Shown: positions 1 to 13,900, counted from the first letter of the stretch. The stretch: DNA of 64,000 nucleotides from Cydia pomonella (GCF_033807575.1 NC_084704.1:33333968-33397967); one strand, 5' to 3'. Program-made: numbers and translations. Notes: a model not told the origin generated them from the sequence alone.

Positions 1-1725
1 TTACATGCGCACTAAGTTGCTTATCAAGGAGGCTGTCTAACACTTTTGATATCACAGTTGCGAGGGAAATCGGTCTGTAATTATGAACATCCGACATATC
101 TCCAGTTTTGTTTTTTATGATCGGTATTACAATTGTACGCATAAGATCAGCCGGGAGATACGAGTGGCAAATACATAAATTAAAGAGCAGTGCCAACACT
201 CTAGGAAGATGAGGACCCGCATTTTGAAGATGCTCGATGCTCAAATCATCATGTCCAGGTGACTTACCTCTAGTCATGTTCTTAATACAAAGCTCAATCT
301 GACGAGCATTAAAAAAGGTCAATGAACCAGACGTCCGAGCACCGAGCACCGATATTGGCCCATCTAGTGGAGACTTGACTTGGAAGTGTTCGCTAAACAG
401 GTTGGCTATATCCTTAGGATTAAACTTGTCCTGGACGCTCACAGGAAGGCTAGGCCTTAGATTAAATTTATTCGTCTGTTGCCAGAACTTACTAAAGTTT
501 TTCGATGAGTGATGGCTAGCCATTAAATCCATTTTAATTTGCTGCTGATTTTCCTGGCACCATTTAAGTTTAGCCTTAAAAACTTTACGCGACTCGCGCA
601 TGTTATTATAAATGGTCCCAGATCTCGGCTTATTGCATAATACCCACTCATTAAAGTAAAGCCTAGCAGTTCTGTGAGCCTCCCTCACATGCTTATTCCA
701 ACCTGCAACATACTGCTTCCTCCTCCTAGGTCGTTCAATATAAGTCCGCACTGCTCCTGCCCTTAAGGTACAAACAATGTCCTTGTACAAAGTGTCAATG
801 TGCCGATAGTGATCCTCATTATGGCAAACCTTATCCGAGCAGTCACGAAAACGGAGGGAAATTCAATATGTTTCAGTCTCTCATTACATATTGCCCTATA
901 TTGCTCCGTTGCTGATAGCTCTCTAGATCCCCATTTCACTCTATTTTCCGTAACCACCCTACCCCCACAACTTAATACTGGCGATACAGAACTTAAATTA
1001 CATTTTATTTCCAAAGGTAGGTGGTCAGACCAAAACACATTTTGTTGCACTTTAGCGTCAACTACACTCTGCCACGCTGCCTCAGTCACCAGGCAATGAT
1101 CTAGCCAACGTTTACAGTCTTTATGTATGTCACTTACAAAAGTGTATGTGTTAGAGTCAGCGCCTAAAACATCCATATCCGCACACCGCCACCTTTGCTC
1201 AGAGCAAAAGCTCAGGAGCTCGTTGCCAAACAGCTCGCCCGGGTGCGAATTAAAGTCACCCAACATATACACTGATGCTACCTCTTGGCTGTCAATAATT
1301 GCACTAATCTCACTTAAACATTCAGTGAAAACGGGTAAATTTTCACTTGAGTTTGTAGGCATATAAACTGAAAAAACTAGCAAAGAACGCTCTACGAGAT
1401 TGATACGAATTGCCGTCAAGCGCACACTTACACATGGGATCACGGTCACCGACGGGAAGACGCTTTTTCTCCACAGCAAAGCGACTCCTCCATGGGGCCT
1501 ACCTCGAAGGATGCCCACCGACGAGTCCACAGCCGACTTCCCAGTATATGCGAAATCCGAGCTTATCGTACCTAGAGTATCAAGGTCACTAGACATCAGC
1601 CATAATTCTTGTAAGGCAACCAAATCCGCGTCTTTACAGAGGGTGCGAACACAATCAATCGATCTTGTTAGTGATTTACAATTATAACTAATGAAAGAAC
1701 ACTGTTTATTGGTCGTAATTGCCAT
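1..1725 (-). pseudogene. LINE ORF2 endonuclease-reverse transcriptase, frameshifted and cut by window edge
   Basis: The frame starting at 1725 encodes an apurinic/apyrimidinic-type endonuclease: asparagine in YNCKSL, the catalytic glutamate in QELWL, GDFNSHP, and the SDHLPL histidine motif. Homology then moves to another frame near 860, where the protein continues as RFRDCSDKVC instead of the short tail ending at 763. In that frame it runs through a GKSPGHDDLSIEH motif and NYRPISLATV (reverse transcriptase block) to the window edge. One indel therefore breaks the gene. Confidence 0.85.
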
Positions 1726-3016
1726 ATTGAGAGTTTTTATTTTCAAAATTTCTATAAACAAACCGCCTAAAGTATATACCTTGTGGCCATATAGCATCAT
1801 TTAAAAACAGATCTAATTTGCTTCGTGGTACAAACACCTTGTATGAATGATAACCCTTATCGCGTTTCATAGCAATCAACTTTAAAGTAACTGCCAGATT
1901 TGTTTTTTCTAGTATATAGGATTGAATATCTGCTTCTGAGGCACCTTTGTCAACCTTATTAATAAATAAAGGAACATTCACATCTGCGGCTTTAAATTTA
2001 CATTCTGGAACGCTTGGAGCTTTGCCTTGTTGCCCTATATACTTGTTTTTTAAACGCTTTCTTTGAACCTTCTTCCATTCTTCGTCGGGTGAGTCTAATT
2101 TCCATCTACCATCGTCTCGGACCATATCAGCAAACGAACGGTCTATGCGCTGATTACCTGACTCCCTTACACCTATGGCAGCTTCAGGCTCGCACGCATC
2201 ACTCACGCGCACAGGTGCCTCGGTGTTTCCGTCAGTGTTCGGTTCGGCCGAACCCAAAGTGGACCGCGATCGGATTTCGCCTTGCGATGCTCGCACAGTT
2301 GTGATCTCAGGCGTGATGCACTTATCAGCGTTGGGTTCGTGTGACAGAGATGGCTTACGCGCTTGCGCATTCTCAGGTACTATGCGCGCCTCAGTCAATG
2401 ACCGTTGCGTTATCTCTGCGCTCGACGACCGTTGATCTTGCGACAAATTTGTAATAATTCCCATGGGACCGCTGTCATAATCACTTAACAAATGACCAAT
2501 ATGACCACCACGCCTAAAGTTAACATTACAGTCGTAATTATTAACCATCGAAGATTTTTTCAAATTGTTGATATCATTTCTAACGGCGTCCAGTTGACTC
2601 ACCGTAATATAATTCTCTTTAATTTGTCTTAACTCTGTCTGTAGAATAAGAATGTCCTTTAGCAATCTTGTACAGTCTATATGATCAAAGCAGACGGGGG
2701 GCAATCGATGTAAATCTCTTGCTACAAATATAGGCATCGGTAGGTGTCCAGCTTGTGCATGTTTGAACATTTTAATGATATCTTCCATGTTTCTGTGGTT
2801 CTTTCCTTCTTTACAACGTGAAATTATCTTCTTTGCCGTGGACACAGACTCGAAGAGTAATTTTTTAGCTTCTTCAATTTCTTCATTGCTAAAAGCAGAC
2901 ACACAAATTTGAATGATGCTCTCCTCGTTCATCACTTCTTCTTTGTTTTGCACAAAAGCAAGCAATTCACTAATAACAATATTACATGTTTGACACTTTA
3001 ACACATTAGAGGCCAT
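1706..3016 (-). CDS. LINE ORF1 protein (436 aa)
   Basis: The frame is open to 3172, but the start is placed at 3016 because the protein then begins like the second LINE in this window (41993): a short lead followed by a C-x2-C pair and an ELLAFV motif. The middle contains a VARDLHRLPPV stretch followed by a likely coiled-coil segment, which I know from ORF1 proteins of CR1-like LINEs. The C-terminal ~90 residues resemble the RRM-like nucleic-acid binding end of such proteins. Its role is presumably RNA binding during retrotransposition. The stop overlaps the ORF2 start by 20 bases. Confidence 0.75.
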   Translation of the reverse strand: MASNVLKCQTCNIVISELLAFVQNKEEVMNEESIIQICVSAFSNEEIEEAKKLLFESVSTAKKIISRCKEGKNHRNMEDIIKMFKHAQAGHLPMPIFVARDLHRLPPVCFDHIDCTRLLKDILILQTELRQIKENYITVSQLDAVRNDINNLKKSSMVNNYDCNVNFRRGGHIGHLLSDYDSGPMGIITNLSQDQRSSSAEITQRSLTEARIVPENAQARKPSLSHEPNADKCITPEITTVRASQGEIRSRSTLGSAEPNTDGNTEAPVRVSDACEPEAAIGVRESGNQRIDRSFADMVRDDGRWKLDSPDEEWKKVQRKRLKNKYIGQQGKAPSVPECKFKAADVNVPLFINKVDKGASEADIQSYILEKTNLAVTLKLIAMKRDKGYHSYKVFVPRSKLDLFLNDAIWPQGIYFRRFVYRNFENKNSQYGNYDQ

Positions 3017-3712
3017 TGCTCCCGTTAGGTTCAACGACCTACGCATTAATCCAGAGACACGTCCGCGCGCACACACTCGCAACAGCTGACTTTTACAAAA
3101 TAGTGTAGATGGGTGAATCAACTTTTTTTGTTTTGTTATCCTGTCCCGTTGTCCAAGGGACAACAGTGGCACAGTTTGTTTGAAGAGACGTTGTATGCCG
3201 TTCTATTAACATGCTTAGTAGGGGGCCCATTATGGACATTGGTTATAACGACAACAAAAACGCAAGTTTGATACATTTAAGTACCATAAAATCAGTATTT
3301 CAATGAACTTTTGTCCCCTGGACAACTAATCGTAACCATGGCAACGAGTGACGCTAAAAAGTTGATTCTCCCAGATCTTAGTCTCCGGTTGGTGACGTAT
3401 GCTCACGTTTTATATAATTGTAACAATCTCTATAACCTCTAAGCTATTGTCCAAAAGCTCTCAACTGGTCCAAAATGAGCCCGAATATTTTCGTTCCATA
3501 CTACTCAGGCTCATAAATCTCGTAATGCTTATCGCTGTAGAAGAGTTTACATTCAATAATAACCTTGAAGAAAATATTCAATAAAAACCTTAATATTCAC
3601 TGCATTGAGCATTTCTTTACAAAAATGAAAATAAACAACAATAGGAACCTACTATAAACAACGCTCCGCGTTGGATTCGCACCGTAATAAATCCAAAAAA
3701 CATTTGAACAAC

Positions 3713-4915
3713 ATACCGTCTACACTAGTCGAGTTTGCAGCACTCGCCCCCGGCTCGATCGGCAAAGCCTCCACCTTGCTGAAGACGCCCAACCTTGCAA
3801 ACTGGTTCAAGTAGGTGTATGTGGCCTTCACCATCACCTGGGCTAACCGCAACATACCTGCTACCCTAGCAGAGTTTGGAGCAGGGATCGGAAACCGGTA
3901 TTTTTTGTATGGGAACGAAAACGGTATTTTTTCGTTCTTTGTTAATTATTTCATTCCTAATCGGGCAATCTAATAATACGAAGTCGTTATCTAAAAACAC
4001 AACTGAGTCCTACATTTTGAGTATAAAATAAACCGAAATATATGGTTATTTCGATGTTTTTGCAAAAAACCGGTTCCGATCCCTGGTTTGGAGCACTCGC
4101 CGCAGGCTCGGCCACCAAAGCCTCCACCTTGCTGAAGACGCCCAACCTCGCGAACTGGTTCAAGTAGATGTCTGTGGCCTTCACCATCTACTGGGCTAAC
4201 CACAACATACCTGCTACACTAGTCGAGTTAGCATCACTCGCCGCCGGCTCGGCCGCCAAAGCCTCCACCTTGCTGAAGACGCCCAACCTCGCGAACTGGT
4301 TCAAGTAGATGTCTGTGGCCTTCACCATCTACTGGGCTAACCACAACATACCTGCTACACTAGTCGAGTTAGCATTACTCGCCGCCGGCTCGGCCGCCAA
4401 AGCCTCCACCTTGCTGAAGACGCCCAACCTCGCGAACTGGTTCAAGTAGATGTCTGTGGCCTTCACCATCTACTGGGCTAACCACAACATACCTGCTACA
4501 CTAGTCGAGTTAGCATCACTCGCCGCCGGCTCGGCCGCCAAAGCCTCCACCTTGCTGAAGACGCCCAACCTCGCGAACTGGTTCAAGTAGATGTCTGTGG
4601 CCTTCACCATCTACTGGGCTAACCACAACATACCTGCTACACTAGTCGAGTTAGCATCACTCGCCGCCGGCTCGGCCGCCAAAGCCTCCACCTTGCTGAA
4701 GACGCCCAACCTCGCGAACTGGTTCAAGTAGATGTCTGTGGCCTTCACCATCTACTGGGCTAACCACAACATACCTGCTACACTAGTCGAGTTAGCATCA
4801 CTCGCCGCCGGCTCGGCCGCCAAAGCCTCCACCTTGCTGAAGACGCCCAGTCTCGCGAACTGCTCAAGGTAGATGTCTGTGGCCTTCACCATCACCTCTT
4901 CGGCGATGCCAAGCA
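3713..4915 (-). repeat. Tandem array A: HECTD1 exon 13 fragment, 141-bp unit, 7 copies
   Basis: Unit starts are spaced exactly 141 bp in the right-hand part (4211, 4352, 4493, 4634, 4775). Each unit holds the last 121 nt of exon 13, the intact CAG/GTATGT donor and about 20 nt of intron. Inner copies differ by a few substitutions; the two leftmost are more diverged and one is split by a hAT MITE. In most copies the reading frame meets a TAG between units; the leftmost copy reads through it. The intron piece is too short for normal splicing between neighbouring copies. Confidence 0.95.
3882..4085. mobile_element. hAT-type MITE inside one copy of array A
   Basis: A 204-bp element with inverted ends (CAGGGATCGGAAACCGGT left, its near complement right) and an exact 8-bp target duplication GTTTGGAG at 3874-3881 and 4086-4093. 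The 8-bp duplication and CAG terminus indicate the hAT superfamily. It has no ORF, so is non-autonomous. It interrupts the second leftmost unit of the exon array. Confidence 0.9.
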
Positions 4916-4940
4916 CGATGATGTGACCGTCATCGTCATC
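4775..4940 (-). CDS. HECTD1: HECTD1 exon 13
   Basis: It starts with an acidic run (DDDDGH, as in vertebrate HECTD1) and continues ATDIYLEQFARLGVFSKVEA. It ends in phase 1 at a CAG/GTATGT donor. It is the only complete member of the seven-unit array at 3713-4915; the other units lack the first 45 bases and the acceptor. The next HECTD1 exon is not visible in the remaining 4.7 kb and must lie further left. Confidence 0.9.
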
Positions 4941-7900
4941 CTATACCAGATTAGATATTTAGTTCTCGGTCTCCGGTTGACGCGTCAGTGCGACATTGTA
5001 TGGGAAGATAGCTTTTTTATAATACGTGACGCTGTACATAGCGCAGAACGTCAATAGGAGACCAAAGCTTAAAAAGTATTAGGATTTTCTCACGCGAAGC
5101 GACTCAGAAATGACTAGTTGTCAACTGCGACTCGTACGAAAATACGCTAAAAATCTGTATGTCATAAAACTTAGGGAACAAACCAAATTATTAATATTAA
5201 ATAAGTGTTATTTAAGTAGTCACACTACTATATATAAATTGCAATCTGAAATAGATGTCCCATACTAAAGAATAAGTGACTAAAGGGGCCCTTTGATTAA
5301 CCCTTTACCAGGCTAAGGGAGATATATTTCCCACATACGGCACTTCAAACTTGTGTTCTATTTTCGATGAGTAAGACTGACATTCGATTTTCATTTTTGA
5401 ACTGTCAGCCTGATAAAGGGTTAACAGTCTGCCGGACGGTATCGGCCTGTCAGTGAGAACAAAAAGTTGATAGTTCCGAACAACTGACATATGGAAGGTA
5501 GAGGCAAGGAATAGAATCTCCATAGGCAGAACTGTTGCAAAAGTGTCCAGCTGTCAGCTATAAATAATAGTTCCAAATCTCTCCAGAGTAGCGTTAGAGT
5601 AGCTAAGAACCTAGGCGTTATTGACGGAGTGAAGTTCGTTGTCTATGATTAGATTTTTTTCTCAAGTATTCTAGGTATTTTAGCGCCACCTATTTATGGT
5701 TTTTTGTCGGACGCTTTTTGGTATATGGAGATTTTGTTCCTTGCCTCTACTTTCCATAGTGGGACGTTTGGTTTGTTTCGCGGCAGAACATTGCAGTATT
5801 GATCGGGTCGCAATTGACATATTTGTCACGTGTGAGAAACACCTCAGAATTTTATTCAGACAGTTTGGGATTTCTGTAGCCACAGCGACGCGGTTATACA
5901 CACTTGTATTATTGATACACATATTTACAATTTCAGTGGTTTCCAATTTCGAACCAGAATAAGAAATCTTTGAATCAACATTTACGCTTATCCAGAGTTA
6001 CTAGACGCCTTGTAAATATATAATTCGCGTTAATAGCCAGAGCACACCGGATGCGCCCGAGTTAAAATGTTTGAGCCGCACACTTCACGCAAGCGGTGTG
6101 GCGTCTCTCATAAGCAACTGTATATTACAACGCGCACGTGCACGTGCACGTCCACGCACAAGCACCCGGTGTGCACGGGCCTTAAAATCGCGTTTTTATG
6201 TTAAAAAGTAAGAATGCGCACCAATAACCGCTGTGGCCACTCAGAAGGCATACCCCTTAAAATGAGTTATTCCCAATAGTTACCAAAAGCAACTGATCTC
6301 TATGCCATTGGCATAAAAGTCACTGAGTGTAGCAACTACTGGCAGTAGGCTGCCTTCCCACTGAGACGCAAATGAGAGGAGACATGCGGGAAGCAACCAA
6401 TAGCATTGATTCTCTTCTCCACTCTGCTGGATTACAACGAATAGTTGAGGCCTGGACTCCTCTCATCAAAGCCTCAGTGGAAAAGCTCATAATAAACCCA
6501 GTATCAAATCTCAATGCCTATATACTCAACCCCAAACTCGGCTGGAACATAGAGAAATAAGTAAGCATAGAGTGCTCACTCCATACATCAGTTTTCTTAT
6601 CAAAACGCTCGTTATTTCCGTAGTCGACATCTAGCGTCAAGTAGCGGATTTATCACTACTTCTATTTGACAATAGATGTCGCCACAAACGAAAAGTCAAA
6701 TGTTCAGTTTCAGCTAAATATTATAATATAACCAGATACAATGGAACTCTATTTTCGACCCCTCCTGTTTGTAATATTAGTTGTAAATTGTTGAGCAATA
6801 TAATTTTCGTCAGTCGCGACACTCGTGACATCTAGTGGCAAGTAGCGGTACTGATAAATCTGCTACTTGACGCTAGATGCCAACTACGAAAATAATAAGC
6901 GTTGGGCCGCATTGAGCCAGCGTGGGGACTATATAGCCCAAGCCCTCTCGAACATGAGAGGAGACCTGTACCCAGCAGTGGGACGTATATAGGCTGAATT
7001 ATTATTATTATTTGGTAAGAAAACTGATGTATGGAGTGAGCATCTATGCTTACTTATTTCTATATGGCAGAACTAAAATCTACGAAGAAACAATATTAAA
7101 ACACATAAAAACACCAAAAAAACAATGCAAGTAAATTTCGATGGTGTGATGGTTTTTGTATATAAAACAGTGATGCGGAGGAAACATGATATGTACATAA
7201 ACCATAATATCCATTATCGGTGCTTATTAGTAAACAGTACTGTGATGTATGTGAAACAGGTACATAACTCGTTATTTCATATATAGCAATACAAAGCCGA
7301 GCAAATATGGAGTCAGCATCGTACGATTTGAAAACATATACACCTTAAAGTAGTTCGATCGTAAGTACAGACAGCGTCGAATAGATAGTTGACGGCCAAA
7401 ATAGCCAAAAATATCGAAACACATACATACAGGGTGGGCAAATAAGTGTCATACACTTTGGTTTTAAATTTTAATTATATTAAGTGCAAAATTTATAAAA
7501 TATTTTTTATAAATATATTATTCTGGGTTGGCAATTGTATACGGAAGATAATATCTGCCAAATGTAGCTTTAGCACCAAGCATTTTTTTCTCAAATGTTT
7601 GTGTTGATTAAAATACCTTGTTTGCTCGATTAATTTCGAATTAAAGTGACAGTAATTGGCACCCAAATTCCCCAAATTTTGCAGCTCCTGACTTATTTCT
7701 GGCTATCGTGAAAGTTGATGAAACAGTTAATACCGACTATCCGACATAAATTTACTAAGATTACGCCGAAAATGTGCGAAAATATACTGAAAATTACAAT
7801 GATAAGGGTTTACATTTGCCTGCTGTTAGTGGACTTATGTCAGATATTATGTTCCGCATGTATTTGCCAACCCTGAATAATATATTTTTAAAATACTTAA

Positions 7901-10900
7901 TAATCTTTGAACTTAATATAGTTAAAAATTAAAAACAAAATGTATACTTCTTATTTGCCCACCCTGTACTTATTTCTATCGTAGCAAAGGTGTGCTACGA
8001 TATATTTGGCAACTGTGGACTATTTATTCGATACTGATTGTATAAGATTGCGATAAATGGCAAAAATAATTTCATCGGTACGACGCTACCGTATGCTACG
8101 GCTCTAACATACTGACCATTTTATTAATAATTATTTTTGAGGCCAATTACTTTGTTCGTTTTGAAATATTGGCTAATCATTGTTTTAGAGTAGATTACAA
8201 GTATCATAATCGCCTTTAAAAAATTGAAAACCCGGCGTTCGAGAAATAAACATTTCAAATTTTGGTATAAATCCATAAAAGGCCATCACAAGTAGTGGTT
8301 ATCTATTTATGAGCTACATATTCAATATTTCAGTTCCACGTCATTTTACCGCTTGCTCGGCCCCGGCAAGCCGCTTCTACGTATACTCGTATACGAGCTC
8401 CAAATTTAAGCTCGGAGCTAGAACGTACGGCGTTTTCCATTACCGACCCGCACAAACTCGGTACAGCAAAACCAAAGTATTAATAATTTAGTAACCCGTT
8501 CATAGAAACACGAAGATTGCCGAGCACTGTTATCCGAAGGTCTCAAAACATAAGCCAACCGCCATACATTGTTTAAAGGCGTCCGTTAGCTGGCGCGGGT
8601 GCACGGAGCGGGCGCACGGATGCCATTGTAGGTATAAAATCCATCGCACGCATCCGTGCCAGTTAGTGTTGCTCATACTATTTCTCGTTAAAAAGAAAGT
8701 GGAGAACCAGTGCGAATTCACCTTTTCATACAATCGTAGTCCTCATTTCCCTCTCTGGATAATAACATTCTTAATTTTTTTTAACGCAATTTGACGATTT
8801 TTTAATTATTATAAGAGTTAGGAGAGAATCGGTCTTTCGCTAAAAAATCTATAAAAGTAAACGTCATGGCTATAATTAATGTACACAAACATATGTAAAA
8901 ATATTTTCCATAATGTCAAAAATTGGGATAACGTTTGTACGGAGAAGCGGCCGTCTCCTTTCCTTTTAATCCGCTCACCCGCTCCATGCAACCGCGCCAG
9001 CTAGCGGACGCCCTAAAACAAATGGCTGTCGGTCGGCGTCTACGTCGAGCGTGCAGTTTGTGGCCGAAGCATTATATTCTGAGCGGTCAAACCGGACTGT
9101 GGGCGACTATGATACTTGTACCGCTCGGCCAGTAGTTAGAGCCTTAGGCGCACTCTCGGAATCATCACACCATCGGAACATTACCGCCGGCGCGCGGATA
9201 TAGCGGCTGCGCAGCGGCCGCGGCTGCGGGCGGCGGGGGCCCACCTCGCCCTACACACACAACCGCTGTACTGATTGCACTTACTGGTCGACTTTGTCTT
9301 TGGAATAGCAGACCGCGGGCCAGGAGCATAGATAGAGGCTGATACTTTGTCAGATGATAGTTTAGATGCTGTTTTAAATTTTAAAAAACCGTCAGCCGGT
9401 TGTATCGCGGTGGGAAGAGCGTCAGCTGTAAAATGAACATGTAAAAAATATTCGCCTTACCACTTTATGTGCGGCAAAGTATGCGTAATGTGTAAATTGC
9501 GTAATCCGTTGATGGCTTTTCAGGCGTTAACGCCTGATGAAATACTACATGTAAAATTTCATGATTTGTTATTGCTATCATAAAAAGGTATAGCGCTTAT
9601 GTTTTACATGTTCATGCGACCAGCTGATGATCTTACCACCGCAATATAACCACATTTTTTTTTGTTTACGTGTTTCGTTGGCTGCCATTCCTCAACCCAC
9701 CAACGGAGCGGCAGAGGACGTCCACGATGGTTTATTATACCTAGCCGTTAATCACTACACGAGTTTTCGGCCGGGAGGCGATTGGTCATGAGAATCTGTT
9801 CATGGCTCGCGGTATATAGGGTCTACGAATCGTCAGTGGTGTGGACGATCCATACGCACTTGCGTGATATGCCACCAACTTAAAGTTGAATGGCGTCTTG
9901 CCGCCGTAATGGCAACCGCAAGTGCGTACGTTACATAAGAAGGCTTGTTTACACTTTGCGAAGTAGCAAGTGTCAAGTGATCAATAAAATCAAAGTGTAA
10001 ACGGTCACGCTGTTAAGTGACAAGTGCGAGTGCGAAGTAAAGTGTTTAGAAGCATGGTCTATTTTTGCCTGTTAAGTAGTTGCCCTCGCACACCCACGTC
10101 ACTCGCAGTTTCGTCCTAACTAAACACTGTGTAAACTGCATCTACTTGCTATCTAAGTGCTAAATGAGGTGTACGATTACCCTTACTTTGCACCTGCACA
10201 AAGCGCAACTAAGCAATGTGTAAACAATTCTTTAACACTTGATACATATCGTAAAAGTATGTTAAGTAATCACTTCTGACCTGCACTTGTTACTTCGCAA
10301 AGTGTAAACAAGCCTTAACAGCAGCACACTTTGACCGAGAGAATCTTCCACCATTACCAAACAAAAAAGAAGATTTGTTCCCATTTATATTGACAAATAG
10401 AGATGCAATTAGGGGTAATATTAAAATCGGATGGAATAGCGATATTCCTTTAGATGAATCCCGTTTTTCATCACTATGAAAGGGACCTTTAGTGATCTAA
10501 AAATCCAAAATGGGATCATTGGTTTACGTACTTTAAACAAGTCAATATCTAGATAAATGTTACGTTGAACGCGACATACTATATAGTCGTCTCATAAATT
10601 TGCAATATATTTTCAAAACAAAAACACCGCTATTTATGCCAATTGATGTTGAATTAAAAAGGCGTCAGCCCAACCAGCAGCTTCGTTAATAAAAAATAAT
10701 TCCTACGGTCACGTCTGAAAATATCGATACTAAAAAAGTGCCAAAAATATGTATACTATACACAACTTTATTGCCCGCATATTAAGGTAGTGTATACATA
10801 TTTTTGACACATTTTTCGTATCGATATTTTCAGACGTGACTGTACCAAAAATCGTGGCATGATCCGCTCTCTATATCAATGGGTCTGCCGCAAGCATTCC

Positions 10901-13900
10901 TAATCACCACGTTAAAATGGGCATAACGAATGAGAATGTTACGGAGGCAAGGAGCACATTAGTACATTGTGCAACGAGGGGGGTAAGTGAAACTTTGGAT
11001 ACTAGGGTGGCAATTTCCGACAGCCGCAGTCTGGAGGGAATTAAAGACCCGAGTTTGCAATATTCTTACCCCCGGAGTTACACACAATGTTTTTTATCAC
11101 ACTTGCGAAGAAAAAACTAAATTTTAAGCGAAATAATTCTTAAATACGTCACCGTATATCAAACATTCGTCCGCCATTTTGTAATTTCTTGGTATTTTAA
11201 AAGTAAAACTCATTTATGCTAGTTGGTTTGTATGAATAAGTGACATAATAAAATTAAAGAAAGCTAGCTTTATTTTTACAATCCATAACTAATTAATATA
11301 GTATAAATAGTAAATTTAATATAGTATAATGTAGTTACTAACAAACTATATGGGCCTATTTGACCTGAAATAAATGTATTGAATTGAATTGAATAACTCT
11401 CGCAAGAACAAAATAGGCCTTTGTCCTTCAGTACACCTGCATAAAATAAGATCTTTTTCGAGCAAATGTGATGAAAAGTATCTCACCACGTTGTCGAGCA
11501 CGGCGGCGATGAGCATGGTGAGCGCGGCGGCGGTGGGCGCGGGCAGCGCGCGCAGCAGGCGCGCGGGCGTGTAGTGCACCATCTTGCGCACGAGGGACAG
11601 GCACGCGCGCCGCACGCCGGCGCCGCCCGCGCCCAGGTAGCGCGCGCAGAACACCGGGATCAGGCGCCTGCGGACCGATATTTACTATCCTAACACCTTC
11701 GCTTCGCACAAATACGGATGTGATCCGATGCCGACTGCACGCGAACCCTCTCGGAAGCTCAGGACCGTTTCGTCACCTTCTTAGAGTAAGGCCTGAGTGC
11801 ACGCTCGAGTTGGGCGTGCAGCGGGGGCGGGGCGTGCGGTGTGCATTTTAAACAAATGCAAACGTATAGGAGCGGCCGCAGTGCACGCTGCTCAAATCAC
11901 TTGCGAGCGCGACGCCACGCTGCACGCCCCACTGAACGCTCCGCTTTGAGCGTCCACTCGGGCCTTACACTTAAATCCTAAATCGTCACCTTCCGAAGTC
12001 GTCCACATTACCATTTTGACCACAGTCCCAGATCGTCCACATTCCCATTTTGAACATCCTGATTGCCCTCTATAAATAAGATTTCTTCTGTACTTTTCAT
12101 TTACTTTCCTATTGCTTTTATTCAACAGAAAAGTTTTGTTGGCCGGTGATTTTAACCTCCACCCATTGGACCACCACCACTGTGGACCACATAGGAATGT
12201 GGACGAGTTAACACTGTAGACCAGGAGTGGCCAACAGGTCGATCGCGACTGTTAGTCCAGTCGATCGTGGCAAGGCAAAAAATATAAATACGTAAACCAG
12301 TTTCATTTAAGGTTCCAAGAAGTATGTAATTGGTAAATCGCACAGGGTTTCGTTAGTAAACAGGAGATCTTGGGTCTAATCAAGTTGGCCACCCCTGCTG
12401 TAGACCATATAAGAATGTGGACAAGACAGGAAAGTGACGATATAGGAATATTGACGAATCAGAACAGTGGGCCATTTGGTAATAATGACAAGTTTAAAAA
12501 AGTGACGCAATAGGATTGTAGACGAATCGATCCTGAGCCCTCTGGAGTTGGGCAGCGTTCGTTGAGCAACAAATACCTATGAGAATTTTCTTAGATACAT
12601 TGCCCTTTTTAGGGTTCCGTAGCCAAATGGCAAAAAACGGAACCCTTATAGATTCGTCATGTCCGTCTGTCTGTCCGATTATGTCACCGCCACTTTTTTT
12701 CCTCATGTGGACGGCGGCCATCTGGGAAATTGAATAGGTGTGCGCAGGGTAAAAAGTTTGAGAAACCCTGTTTAAGTAAAAATATGTTTTAAATCTAAAA
12801 CATGATCAAACGTCTCGTAAATTGTTCTCAAAATAGTAGCAGTCGAGAATCAAGCTATGATCAGCCTACAGAACGGTCAATCGTTCAAGTTAATGATCAA
12901 AAAATTATTAGTCCCTCGTTGGGCGCCATTTTTAAACCAATCTTAAATTTTAAACTGTTTAATATAGAGTGAAAGCTTTTTATTTTAATTTACGTGGCAT
13001 TATTTAAAAAAAAAAACAAAGGAGTGTAATAAATAAGTGTAGATAAAGCTTCAGTATAACTAGCCCATGTAGAGTGCCATTTTTATATCAAAAAAAATTA
13101 TACTGGTTAATTCAACATCACCGACCTAGAATAATTTAGCATTCGCTACAGATTACTTCTTTCAGACTCACTCTAAATAAATAGCAGCCATTTCTTTGTC
13201 TCCTGTCTCAGGAAAGTCTTCATCGTTGGAAAACGTCGGTGAATCCTGGTTGCCAACAACCAACCACTCTCCGGGGCACTGCAGAATAGCGGCCACTTCT
13301 CTGTGACCTGAGTAAACAAATAAACACATATGACTACAGCAGTAGATTCAGAAAACGGATTAAAAAAAAGTAGTAGCGCTTTTTTCGATCACAATGCCGT
13401 ATTGTCATAAATTTAATTAGCAATCTTGAGGAGTTTCCCTAAACTTCAGGGATTAGAATCCTGCGTTTTTAACTTTCGCAAAACATAGGTCTAAACAGCC
13501 CATAAAAAAAAATATAATGAATAATAATGATAATAATTATAATATGAATTTCTAAAAATGAGCAATATTATGCTTGAGGGAACTCAGCTATTACTTTTTC
13601 TATTTTTAAAACACACAAAAAATTAAAATATATGATATTTAGCGCTCCCGGGCACGCACTTCCATCTCGCTCGCTTACTCCTACACTCACTGATAGTGAG
13701 AGAAGAACAAAAAAAACAAACATTTTTTCAGCAAATAGGCCACAGGGCACTTTCACATATCAAATTTGACCAATCACAAAAATAACAAAATACAATTACA
13801 AATAATCAATTAAATATAACATACTTTATTAGAGATGTATACAGTCCCTAAATGTCGAATTACACAAAAAAAAAGATTATAAAACAAATACAAACAACAA

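Larger units (their letters stand above)
1..3016 (-). mobile_element. LINE retrotransposon, CR1/Jockey-group, 3' part outside window
   Basis: A non-LTR retrotransposon on the minus strand with two ORFs, matching in layout and sequence the intact element at 41765-46320. ORF1 lies at 1706-3016 and ORF2 runs from 1725 leftwards out of the window, so the end of the reverse transcriptase and the 3' UTR are not visible. The element sits in the HECTD1 intron after exon 13, in the same orientation as HECTD1. It is degraded: ORF2 carries a frameshift near 860. The clade is inferred from the ORF1 style plus the apurinic-type endonuclease; exact family is uncertain. Confidence 0.9.
11758..12537. mobile_element. 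MITE with two other MITEs nested in it
   Basis: Outer ends CTCAGGACCG and CCTGAG-type complement match the uninterrupted ~404-bp copy at 21520-21923. Inside lie a GC-rich element at 11784-11970 (ends GTAAGGCCTGAGTG / GGGCCTTACAC) and a hAT MITE at 12222-12397. This gives a relative order of insertion: the outer element first. Confidence 0.65.
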
